Of a DNA stretch of 64,000 bases, positions 41,921 to 51,800 are shown one piece after another (the stretch's first letter is position 1; each line of letters opens with the position of its first letter). The notes under the pieces are model-generated. The model was given only the letters and a program-made list of their open reading frames with translations, did not search any database and was not told the DNA's origin. Position numbers and translations under genes: made by a program. Source of the DNA: SVEL01 sp045123575 (GTDB lineage Bacteria; Bacillota; Clostridia; Lachnospirales; Lachnospiraceae); contig JBGVKG010000064.1 in NCBI GenBank assembly GCA_045123575.1, forward strand, positions 1 through 64,000. Direction: 5' to 3'.

Positions 41921-44497
41921 TTACTTCGCGAATTCTATCTCCCAAATACGATCAAGTGGAGATGAGTATGGATTCATCTCTTTTGCTTCAGGGAGTGTTG
42001 ACTTGTTAATTACCTTAGAGTTGTATGCATAAAGAACACTTCTCTGGTAAACTGGAAGCTCAATAGCTAAGTCTAAAATCTCCTGCATAGCCTTCAAATA
42101 AAGGTCTGAACGAATAGACTGGTCATCTGTCTCACGAGCGTCATCAATGTACTCGCTTAAGCTGTTTAAGATATCAAGCTCCTCGCTTGTACCACTCTTC
42201 TTAAGGTAATTGTAACCCCAAGCAAGTGTACTTGTTGCTGTTGAATCCTTGTGGTAAACCTGATAAAGGTCTGGATCAAGTGCTGAAGACCAAGCAGCTG
42301 CCCAAACTTCAAGTGAACCTGTGTTAATCTTTGTAAGAGCCTGTGTATCACAAACTACTTCTACTTCCCAACCAAGGCTGTTAAGGAGTGCTGCTGCATC
42401 TCTGAATACCTTATATGTTGGGTGATCCTGTAAGCTTGAACCAGCGATTGTAAATGTAATCTTAAGATCACTGTCACCTGCGCTTACGCCAGCTTCCTGC
42501 ATATACTTTTCGATATTTGCTATAGCAATATCCTGACTCCAGTTACCAATCTGTGGATAATCATATCCGTTATCTGAAGCATCAGCGCCTGTAGGATAAG
42601 CCCAGCTTACCTTTGACATTGGCCAATAAATCTGTGATGCTGTACCTGTACGGTAGTAGTCAAGTGCAAGTGATGTGTTCATAGCACACATAATTGCCTT
42701 ACGAACATTGATATCATTTACCTTTGCAGCATTGATACCAACATAACCATAACCAAGCTGATCAGTTGTAATTGTAACCATACCCTTCTTACCAAGGTTT
42801 GTTAACTTATCATAATTATCTGTTGTAAGAGCTGGTGTGATGTAATGTACTGTACCCTTCTCAAGTGCTGAAATAGCATTTGATGAGCTTACTATCTGGT
42901 AACGAATCTTCTCGATCTTAGCATTGTTAATGCCTTCACCAACTGAATCAAAATTGTTGTTTGACTTGAAGTAAACAACGTTGTTTGTATAGAATTCACT
43001 CTCCGATGGCTTGTCGCTGTTCTTAGCATTTGTAGCCTTGTAAGCACCAGCGCCCATTGGAATCTTAATATTTCTTGTTGACTGAATAATCTCTGTCATG
43101 AAGCTGTAGCTAGCGAACTCAACACCAAACTTATTGTTTGCGATATCTACACCAACCTTGCTACCCTCTCCATAGTAATGCTGTGGAGCGATTGTAATAG
43201 CGAAGTTCCAAATAGCCTTTGGATCTACACCATCAATTGTTATAGAAAGTACATCGTACTCATCCTTGTTTGTAACTGTTCCGTCATTGTTATGACCAGA
43301 TGCGATTGTGTATGATGTTCCATTGATATCGATTGTGCTACCAGCCTTATCTGTGTGACCAAGTGAAACGATACCTGAAATGTTCTGTACAAGTAAAGAA
43401 CCATCATCTGATACATTCTCATGAAGAATAACTTCCTTAGCCTTAGCTGTAAACTCTGTTGTAAGAGTTGCTGCTGTTGCCCAATACTGAAGGATAACAT
43501 TTAACTCTGTTGCAATCTTATCATTGTATACGTACTCGATTGCTGCTTTCTTATCCTTTATTGAATCTGGATACTGAGCTGTAAGCTTCTCAATCTTTGT
43601 ACGGTCAATCTTGCCATTCTTCTCGCCATACTCTACATCTACATAGCCTTCGCTGTACATAAAGCAGAAGATTTCATCCTTAAATTCCTTGAATGACTTG
43701 TATGGCTCATCCTTGTATGACTCCTGAGCACTTGTATAATCTGTCTCAAGCTCTTCCTTGAATAACTTAAGAGCGTACTCATAATCAGCAAGAAGATTCT
43801 GGCTGTTTACATCTGAAGCCTTGTTTGAGATAGCTGACTTGTAACCTGAGCTTACATTATGTGAAAGTATTGCATTCTTCATAGCTTCATAAGAAACTTC
43901 CTTTGTAGAAGAACCCTTAAGTTCAGCATTGTAAAGGTTAATAAGCTCGTTAAGTCTTATCTCTGCTCTGTTTGAAGCCTGTGATGAAATTAAATCATCA
44001 TTGTCATTAGATGCAGAACCTATTGTCTGTGTTCTATACTCTGATAATCCCACGATATCTGTTGAGTAAAGTGTGTTTGAACCTGTATAAACTGGATCAA
44101 GGTATACATAGTAGTTGAATAATACGTCGTTCATTGTTAATGGCTTGCCATCTGAGAACTTGATACCATTCTTGAGAACGAAGTTGTATGTAATAGTTCC
44201 ATCGCTGTTCTCAACCTTATTGTAATCCTTAACAACTACTGCCTCATCTTCACCGTATGCAACCTGTACCTGACCGTTAACATACTTTGAACCGAGCATA
44301 CCTATCTGTGTCATGCCTACGATTGTTCCATCTGCAGCTGCTGTATAGAAGAATGGATTGAATAATCCATCAAGCTGCTCTGTCTGAATAACGAAAGCAT
44401 CAGCACTGCTACTACCGCATGAACATCCTGTAAATGTTGTCATAGCACCAACAGCCATGCTCACGCAAAGTAATAAAGATAATAATTTCTTTTTCAT
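41921..44497 (-). CDS. oppA: Oligopeptide-binding lipoprotein OppA (family 5), with a large insertion
   Basis: The 858-residue solute-binding lipoprotein has signal peptide MKKKLLSLLLCVSMAVGAMT and lipobox FTGC with the lipid-bearing Cys at residue 25. Family-5 patterns are VLKNGIKFSDGKPLTMNDVLF near residue 110 and, toward the C-terminus, WAAAWSSALDPDLYQVYHKDS. Usual members have about 500-550 residues. The excess is mainly a helical, charged insertion at about residues 165-355, right after the first conserved block. It presents peptides to OppB-OppC. The insertion may change the binding cleft or bind a partner such as the surface protease encoded upstream; that is inference. Confidence 0.93.
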   Translation of the reverse strand: MKKKLLSLLLCVSMAVGAMTTFTGCSCGSSSADAFVIQTEQLDGLFNPFFYTAAADGTIVGMTQIGMLGSKYVNGQVQVAYGEDEAVVVKDYNKVENSDGTITYNFVLKNGIKFSDGKPLTMNDVLFNYYVYLDPVYTGSNTLYSTDIVGLSEYRTQTIGSASNDNDDLISSQASNRAEIRLNELINLYNAELKGSSTKEVSYEAMKNAILSHNVSSGYKSAISNKASDVNSQNLLADYEYALKLFKEELETDYTSAQESYKDEPYKSFKEFKDEIFCFMYSEGYVDVEYGEKNGKIDRTKIEKLTAQYPDSIKDKKAAIEYVYNDKIATELNVILQYWATAATLTTEFTAKAKEVILHENVSDDGSLLVQNISGIVSLGHTDKAGSTIDINGTSYTIASGHNNDGTVTNKDEYDVLSITIDGVDPKAIWNFAITIAPQHYYGEGSKVGVDIANNKFGVEFASYSFMTEIIQSTRNIKIPMGAGAYKATNAKNSDKPSESEFYTNNVVYFKSNNNFDSVGEGINNAKIEKIRYQIVSSSNAISALEKGTVHYITPALTTDNYDKLTNLGKKGMVTITTDQLGYGYVGINAAKVNDINVRKAIMCAMNTSLALDYYRTGTASQIYWPMSKVSWAYPTGADASDNGYDYPQIGNWSQDIAIANIEKYMQEAGVSAGDSDLKITFTIAGSSLQDHPTYKVFRDAAALLNSLGWEVEVVCDTQALTKINTGSLEVWAAAWSSALDPDLYQVYHKDSTATSTLAWGYNYLKKSGTSEELDILNSLSEYIDDARETDDQSIRSDLYLKAMQEILDLAIELPVYQRSVLYAYNSKVINKSTLPEAKEMNPYSSPLDRIWEIEFAK

Positions 44498-44514
44498 TTT
44501 GCTCTCTCCTTTAA

Positions 44515-45846
44515 TTATTCTGTGATAATCTCAACGGTTACCACATTACCTTCAACTGTAATGTTTACATTTTCAGGATTCTCACCTGTTGCCTCACAAG
44601 TAATGTTTGCATTAGAGATAACACTTGCATCACCCATACCGCAAAGTAAACCAATTGAATAATCTTCAACACCAAAATAGCATCCGGAATCGATAAGAAG
44701 CTTACTATTTGTAATATTTACATTAGTTAATGAAGCTTCACTTGAGAGTGTTCCTGCCAATAAACCAAAGCAAGCACCTGTCATACGAGTACCAGACTTA
44801 ATGGTGAAGTTTACGCTATCAAATGTCAAGTCTGCAATCTTAGCCTTATCAGTAAAGTTACCAAAGAGACCTGAATTTACCTTTGAATTGTTAGTCTGTG
44901 ACAATTCAATGTTTTTGAACGAATAACCATTTCCGTTTATAATACCGTTAAAGTTACCGTGCATAAGTGAGGTTGGCCAATTCTTTCCTGCAAAGTCAAG
45001 ATCGGCATGTATTTCATAGCATCCATTTACACTAGCGTTCTCAATGAACTGCTCTGCTGTATATATGTGATACCACTCACCTTCGATGTAATCAATGTAC
45101 AGCTTCATAACATTATCCTTAGCTGTACCTGTCTCATAATCAACTGAACCTGTAAATTCTAATGTCTGTGTTCCCACAAGATTTGCACCATCAACCTGTG
45201 CGTATACACCTTCGAGTGTATATCCATCCTTTACAGGGAAATCAAACATTTCTACTGCTCCAGTTTCTTGACTCCAATATGGTATATTAATATCTTCGCC
45301 TAATGTTGGGTCAAATGAGAATGATGACATAAAATCACCTGAAGCTAAGTCATAGAACTCAAGCTTAAACATCGGAACCCATGCAGCATATAAAGTCATA
45401 ACTGGCTCATCTGCTGAGTAATCCTTTGAAGCATCTACTTCAAGTATATCCTTGTTGAAATCCCACTTATCACCATAAGTATAAGTTGGATTACCCTTCT
45501 CATCTACGCCTGTCTCTGTACGACTTGCATACCAACCTGCCAAGAAATAACCATTCTTTGTAGCTGTAAAGGCATCATTTCCTCTTACCTCATTATCAGG
45601 TGAAATAAGTGCAATTTCAGCCTTGCCACTACCGTTCTTATTCATATCATCAATATTGAATGAATCAACGATAATAGATGTATTTGTTGTAAACGTACCT
45701 CCGTTAGCGTCAAATTTGACGCTAACGTTGTAGTTTTCTGAATTGTTAATCTCATATGGAGTTTTCTCGCTTGCACAACCTGCCATAAAAGTACAAGTTG
45801 CTGCTGTCATCAAAACGAAAAGAACTGATTTAATTTTCTTTCTCAT
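44515..45846 (-). CDS. Lipoprotein with InlB-type B-repeat and GLUG-like region
   Basis: The 443-residue lipoprotein has signal peptide and lipobox MAGC. Residues about 40-160 contain a Listeria-Bacteroides type repeat (VKFDANGGTF...YFLAGWYA...LYAAW). The second half has a beta-helix-like GLUG pattern (YTAEQFIENAS, GNFNGIINGNGYSFKNIELS, SGLFGNFTDKAKIADLTF). Such domains occur in surface adhesins. The start is set by GGAGGGAG six bases before ATG 45846. The gene overlaps the end of the protease gene by 17 bases, and its Shine-Dalgarno lies inside the last protease codons. It is part of the protease-opp operon; its partner and ligand are unknown. Confidence 0.78.
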   Translation of the reverse strand: MRKKIKSVLFVLMTAATCTFMAGCASEKTPYEINNSENYNVSVKFDANGGTFTTNTSIIVDSFNIDDMNKNGSGKAEIALISPDNEVRGNDAFTATKNGYFLAGWYASRTETGVDEKGNPTYTYGDKWDFNKDILEVDASKDYSADEPVMTLYAAWVPMFKLEFYDLASGDFMSSFSFDPTLGEDINIPYWSQETGAVEMFDFPVKDGYTLEGVYAQVDGANLVGTQTLEFTGSVDYETGTAKDNVMKLYIDYIEGEWYHIYTAEQFIENASVNGCYEIHADLDFAGKNWPTSLMHGNFNGIINGNGYSFKNIELSQTNNSKVNSGLFGNFTDKAKIADLTFDSVNFTIKSGTRMTGACFGLLAGTLSSEASLTNVNITNSKLLIDSGCYFGVEDYSIGLLCGMGDASVISNANITCEATGENPENVNITVEGNVVTVEIITE

Positions 45847-48800
45847 TTGAATCTCCCTCCTCAGAAGCCTCTTCTGCTTCATTTACAGCTTTTTTCTCTG
45901 CCTTTGCAGCCTTCTTTGCTGCATCCGCTTCCTTCTTTGCTGCCTTCTTTTCTGCTGTTTTTTTAGCTGCAGTTTCCTTTTTTGCAGCCTTATCAGCTGC
46001 TCTCTTAGCCTTCTTCTCAGGATCTTTGCGATCAGCTAAGTAAGCCTTAACAGCATCATCAATCTGTGGTCTAAACAGATAATATGAAACTGTTATAGCA
46101 AGAACTATTATAAGTACTACAAGGGCTATTATAAGACCTGTATTATCAGCCTTATTTTCAGGACCTGTCTTATCTTCATCAGCTGGTGTGAGAGCCTTTA
46201 TTCTCTGCTCAGCTGTGATTAAGTCTGAATAGTTCTTAACTAATGCCTGCTGCTCTGTAGTAGCAATCTTACTATATGCTGCACGAGCTGCCTCAACCAA
46301 TGCCTTATCATTGTATGTTACTCTCTCTGGAATAGCCTTGATAGCCTTGATAGCTGCCAATGTAATCTTATCAGCTGCTGTCGAACCATCTAATATAATG
46401 TCAAAGTACTGGTCCATAACGTATGAATCATAATTCTGACCATTTACAGGTCTAATCATAATCATCTTATCTTCTACATATCCTACATAGTCAACGAAGT
46501 TCGCACCATAGAATACATTCGAGAACATTTCAGATGAAACATTCCACATATAGAATGGAATAAGGTTCATACCTACGATTTTCTTCTCTGTTCCATCGTA
46601 ATCTGTATAATTTCCATAATCACCACTGCCTGGGATATGCTCTAATGAGTTATAGTATGCAGGGTCAAATTCCTCTTCAAGGATTGGTGCATTGTAGCTT
46701 GCGAATGTCATAATATCAAGCTTATCACATCCATAGAAAGCCTTATGTCCGATTGAAGCTACTGTGTAAGGTAATGTAACAATTTCAACATCACTACCAG
46801 CAAATGCCATAGAAGTAATACGTACTGTATCCTCTAAAATATTAACATTTGTATTATTAGTACCAGCATAAGTTATCAACTCATAACCTGTATCAATAAT
46901 GCAGTAAAGTGAACCATCAACTACCTTTACCTTCTCACTAATGTCAAATGTGTAAATCTTCTTATTATAATCTATACCAGCGAAATTCTCTGTCTCTACA
47001 ATATGGAATGGCTCAATCTTACACATAGCAAATGGATTATCTCCAAGCTTCTCAAGATTTGCACCAAGCTTCACTGTAAATGGTGTGAGCTTTTCTTTGA
47101 TAAATGCGTGTGTTCCTATAGAAACTGCTCCGCTTAAATCTACATTTGTAATAGTTGTATAAGCAAATGCATATTCACCGATGTTCTTAGCAAACTGGAT
47201 GTTCTCAACCTTTGAAAGCTTCTCACAGTATGAGAATGTACCCTCACCTATATCAACACCGTTTGGATTAAGCTTAAGACCTGATAAGTTCTTATTAGAA
47301 ACAAATCCGTAATCACCGATTGTTTCTGTTGCTGAAACATCAACATTTCTCAAATCTGTCTCCATGAATCCGTACTGCTCAATTGTCTTAACATTTTCGA
47401 GATTTACTGATTCAAGCTTAATACAACCTGCAAATGCATACTCTGGAATAACTGTAATGCCACTGCCAAGTACTACACTCTTCATATCTCTACAGTATGA
47501 GAATGAATTCTTACCAATACTTGTTGCAGATGATAAGTTAACACTCTTTAATGCTGGTCCGTGATATGAATAAATATACTGACCATCTTTACTTACCGCT
47601 GCTACAGTCATATTTTCATCAAGACATATATAATATACATCTCCTGAGAATGCGTAGTCACCTATTGTCAATGCCTTTGATAAATCAATATTCTCTAAGC
47701 TTACAGCATTGTAGAATGCCATCTTACCGATTTCTGCATTAGCACCTAATGTTATGTTCTTAATGCTAGCTGCATAAGCAAATGCATTTTCACCAATCTT
47801 TGCATTTTCTCCGATAGTAAGTGAATTAAGCGCTGATGCGAATTCATAATAGTAATATCTCTTACCACCTTCTGTATAATACAATGTCTTAAATGCCTTA
47901 TCCTTATCTGTACTAAACGCATGGTTACCTATTGTTACATTATTTCCTATAACAATATTAGTCATATTTAAACAATCGCTAAATGCGCCTTCGCCTATAA
48001 CCATACCATCTGGAATAGCAACTGATGTAAGTGCTGTACATGCAAATGCATAATTTGGTATCTGTACACCTTCTGCCATTGCTGGTAATTTAGTAATTCC
48101 TGCCTCAAAGAAAGCGTACTCTCCGATATTTGTAAGAGTTCCAAGCGTAATGCTTGTAAGTGCCTTATTTGAAGCTAAACCATACTCACCAACTGATGTA
48201 ACCTTGTCTAATACAACAGATGTAATCTTTGTATTATGTGAGAATGCTCCCTTTGCAATAACAGAAACTGATGCGTTACCGATATTGCTTGCTGTAAACT
48301 CTCCTGCAACAACAGGTGATACAGCTATTAACTTTGTTCCGTCAGCTGATATAACATAATCAGCATTCTGAACCTTAAATGCCTTATTTGCACTATCTAT
48401 TTCAAATAAAGCTATCTTTGTATCTCTAAATGCAAATGGCTCTATATCATTTACATTTGGTCCTATCTTAACGCTTGTCATTGACTTACATTCATAGAAC
48501 ATACCCTCTGGAAGTACAGAGGCATTAACATAGAAGCTTGTCAATGATTCACATCCTGTGAAACAGTAAGCACCATACTTAACTGTGTCTACAGTAATAG
48601 TTACATTTGTAAGTTTCTTACAGCCTGCAAACGCATACTGACCAATTGATATCAACTTGTCTGCTGTGATAACTTCTTCAAGTCTCTGGTTACCTGCGAA
48701 TGCATAGTCAGAGATAACGAACGCCTTTGATAAATCAAGTGTTCCCTTTAAATTACAATTTTCAAATGCATTCTGGTTGATAATCTTTAAGTTATTCTCA

Positions 48801-51800
48801 CCACTGAATGAAATCTTCTCAAGAGCTGTACATCCGTAGAATGCACCATAATCTATACTTTCAAGTGTTGAAGGTAATACAATCTCCTCAAGAGCTGTAA
48901 GATTAGCAAATGCGTATGCACCGATTTTCTCAACACCCTCTGGAATAATTACCTTTGTAACTGTTGAATCTCCGATGAACCACTGTTTTGTAACACTCTG
49001 GTCATCAAATAAGAGGTCTTCCTCTGTCTTTGCTACATAATCAAAGTTAGAGAATGCAAATGCACCAATTTCCTTAAGTGAAAGTCTAGTTGGAATAGTT
49101 ACTACTCCTCCTAATCCATAGTAATGAGAAAGTGAAGCTCCCATTGTTATGAACTGGTCCTTAACCTCTACCGAAATTGTCTCTGAATAGTATGTGCTCT
49201 TTCCATCTAACAATACCTTTACTGTTATAGATGCAAAGCCCTCTGCTACTGCTGTAACAACACCTGATTCATTTACTGTTACAATATCTTCATTACTTGT
49301 CTCAAATGATAATGTTGTATCATTTGGGAAATATGCGTCCAATGTGCAGTTAAGTACAACTGACTCTGATGGATAAAGTGTTAAATCATATCCTGAAGTA
49401 AAGAAGTTTGTACTACCAGTATCACCGATTTCCTTCTCGTTACTGTCAAGAATGTAGTATGCCTTCATTGTGTAGAAGCCATCTACTCTGAATATATCAG
49501 CTACAGGCTTATCATACTTTCTATATCCCTCATCGCCCTCTTTTAATACAACAACCTCAAAAGTTACACTCTTTCCTGTTGTAGGGTCCTGAGCTTTTAT
49601 TACTGCTTTTCCACTATTTACACCTACAAGCTTGTTGTTTACAACACGTACAACGCTTGGTCTTGATGATGTAAACTGAAGAAGTTCTGCCCATTCTGTT
49701 GATGGATAGATAAGTGGCTCTAATGAATATACCTCATTAGGACTTATAACTAAACCTTCATCAAGGCTATCGAAATAGAAATCTGTATAATCAATAGGTA
49801 AGCCTATCTCGTATGTTGCATAGTTAAGTGCATAATCATAAACAGTAAGTACAAATGTGTTCTTATTAATAGTATCTTCCTTTAACTGGTAGATATAATC
49901 TGTAAGTTCATATGTAACATATGTTGTACTGTTCTCCTGTGAATAAATAGGAGTCATGTACTGGCTAAATGGCTTAAGCTCTGGTATTGGATTACCATTC
50001 TCGTCCTGACCTGATACTATATAGCCAAGCTGACCTGACATCGCATAATGATTATCATATACTGCTACCTTTGCATAGAGACGATTCTTCTTCAATGTAT
50101 TGTCATACTCATAGTAGAATTCAACGTCTGATACTGTTGGTGCCTCAAAGTCAATTGTTAATGGGAACTGGAATGTTGTCTTCTTATTTGTTGTAAGACC
50201 ACCATCCTTACCATAATCTAAGTAACCTGTAAGAGTTACAGTATATTTGCTGTTATTCTTAAGATTGAAATCTAATGTATCAAACTCAATCTCAACATTT
50301 GCTGGATAGATAGAACCGCCATCACCATAAGACTTACGCACATCTGTATCTGTTGTCTCGAATATAACTTCACCAGTTACATCATCAGTAATCTTTACTT
50401 CTATCTTCGCAGCATTTCTAAGTAAACCAGCCCATACATAACGTAATGAGTGAATTGTTCCTTCCTGATTTGAAAGAGATACGTGTTCTCTCATAGCAGG
50501 AATAGCAATTTCTTCTGGGTTCTGAATGAAGTAATATGAACCTAAGTAGCTTACATAGTCCTCGCTAACGCCACCGATTGGTCTTGTTGCGTAAGCATCA
50601 GGCTTAGTCTTATCTTCATCTGAAATACCATCATCTAACTCGTCTGGGTTAGTCTCATAGTAATCCTTATCCCAAAGTGGAGCTACTGTCCAATCTCCAT
50701 AGAATGCAAGATATGGGATATTCAAATCTATGTCTGTACCCTTCTTAGCCTTAAGAGTAACGAAACCTTCTACATACATACCGTTCTCAAATGACTTATC
50801 AAGATACTTCTTATTTTCCTTTGTAAGAGATATCTTCATAGTTACAGTAGCATCCTTGCCACCATCAACTGTCACCTGTGAACCCTTAAGCTTTCCGCCG
50901 TCAACTGATAAAATCTCAATCTTAGCGCCATCTAAAATAACTGATTCTTCTGTTACTGTTGTTAAACCAGCATTTGTCTTAGTATCACTTACGCCTTCTG
51001 TCATAACATAAGCACCAAGGTCGTATGTGAGTGATTTATTTCCAAAGTTGTTGATTGTAAACTTGAATTCGTAAACACCCTTCTTTGATGGATCATCACC
51101 AAGCTCAAGCTTAGTCTTATCCATTTCCTTACCATCTTTATCATATGTAGTAAGGTATGCAGTTGTCTTAATTGAGCTCATAAGATTTGCAAGACCTGCA
51201 CCCTGCTTTCTTACGGCATAAGGATTACCATTCTTACCTAACGCAATATCAGCTGTAGACATAAGAAGCTTGTATACCATAGCATTAACTGCTACTGGAT
51301 CATTTGCAATATCCTTAAAATTCTCTACAACATACTGTCTAAGAAGAATAACAACACCTGCAAGGTTTGGACAAGCCATAGATGTTCCAGATAAACGGTC
51401 GTAACCACCACCTGTTACAGCTGAGAGAATACTTCCACCGTGAGCTGTAATCTCTGGCTTAATTCCTAAATCAGGAGTTGGACCCCAAGAAGAGAAATCT
51501 GAGATAAATGGACCAGATGTCTGGTCAACGCTTATCTTTAACTTTCCATTTCCCTTTGCAGCTAACATCTCACCTTCATCCTGCGAGATAGAACATACTG
51601 CCAATGTTGTTGTACCAACATTCATCTTGATATCACCAGATACATTATTGTAAATGATAATACCAGCAGCACCCTGCTCCTGTGCTATGATAGCCTTCTC
51701 CTCGAAAGTATTAGAACCTCTTCTAACGAGAACTATCTTATTTTTAACGTCAAGTCCTGTATAGTCGGCTGTACGACCTACACCAGGAATAACTACATAT

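Noticed and set aside
46700..49100. The periodic pattern in the protease gene as a DNA repeat or CRISPR-like array
   Set aside because: The periodicity is at protein level (leucine-rich repeats of about 22-25 residues) with diverged DNA; no identical repeats with unique spacers.
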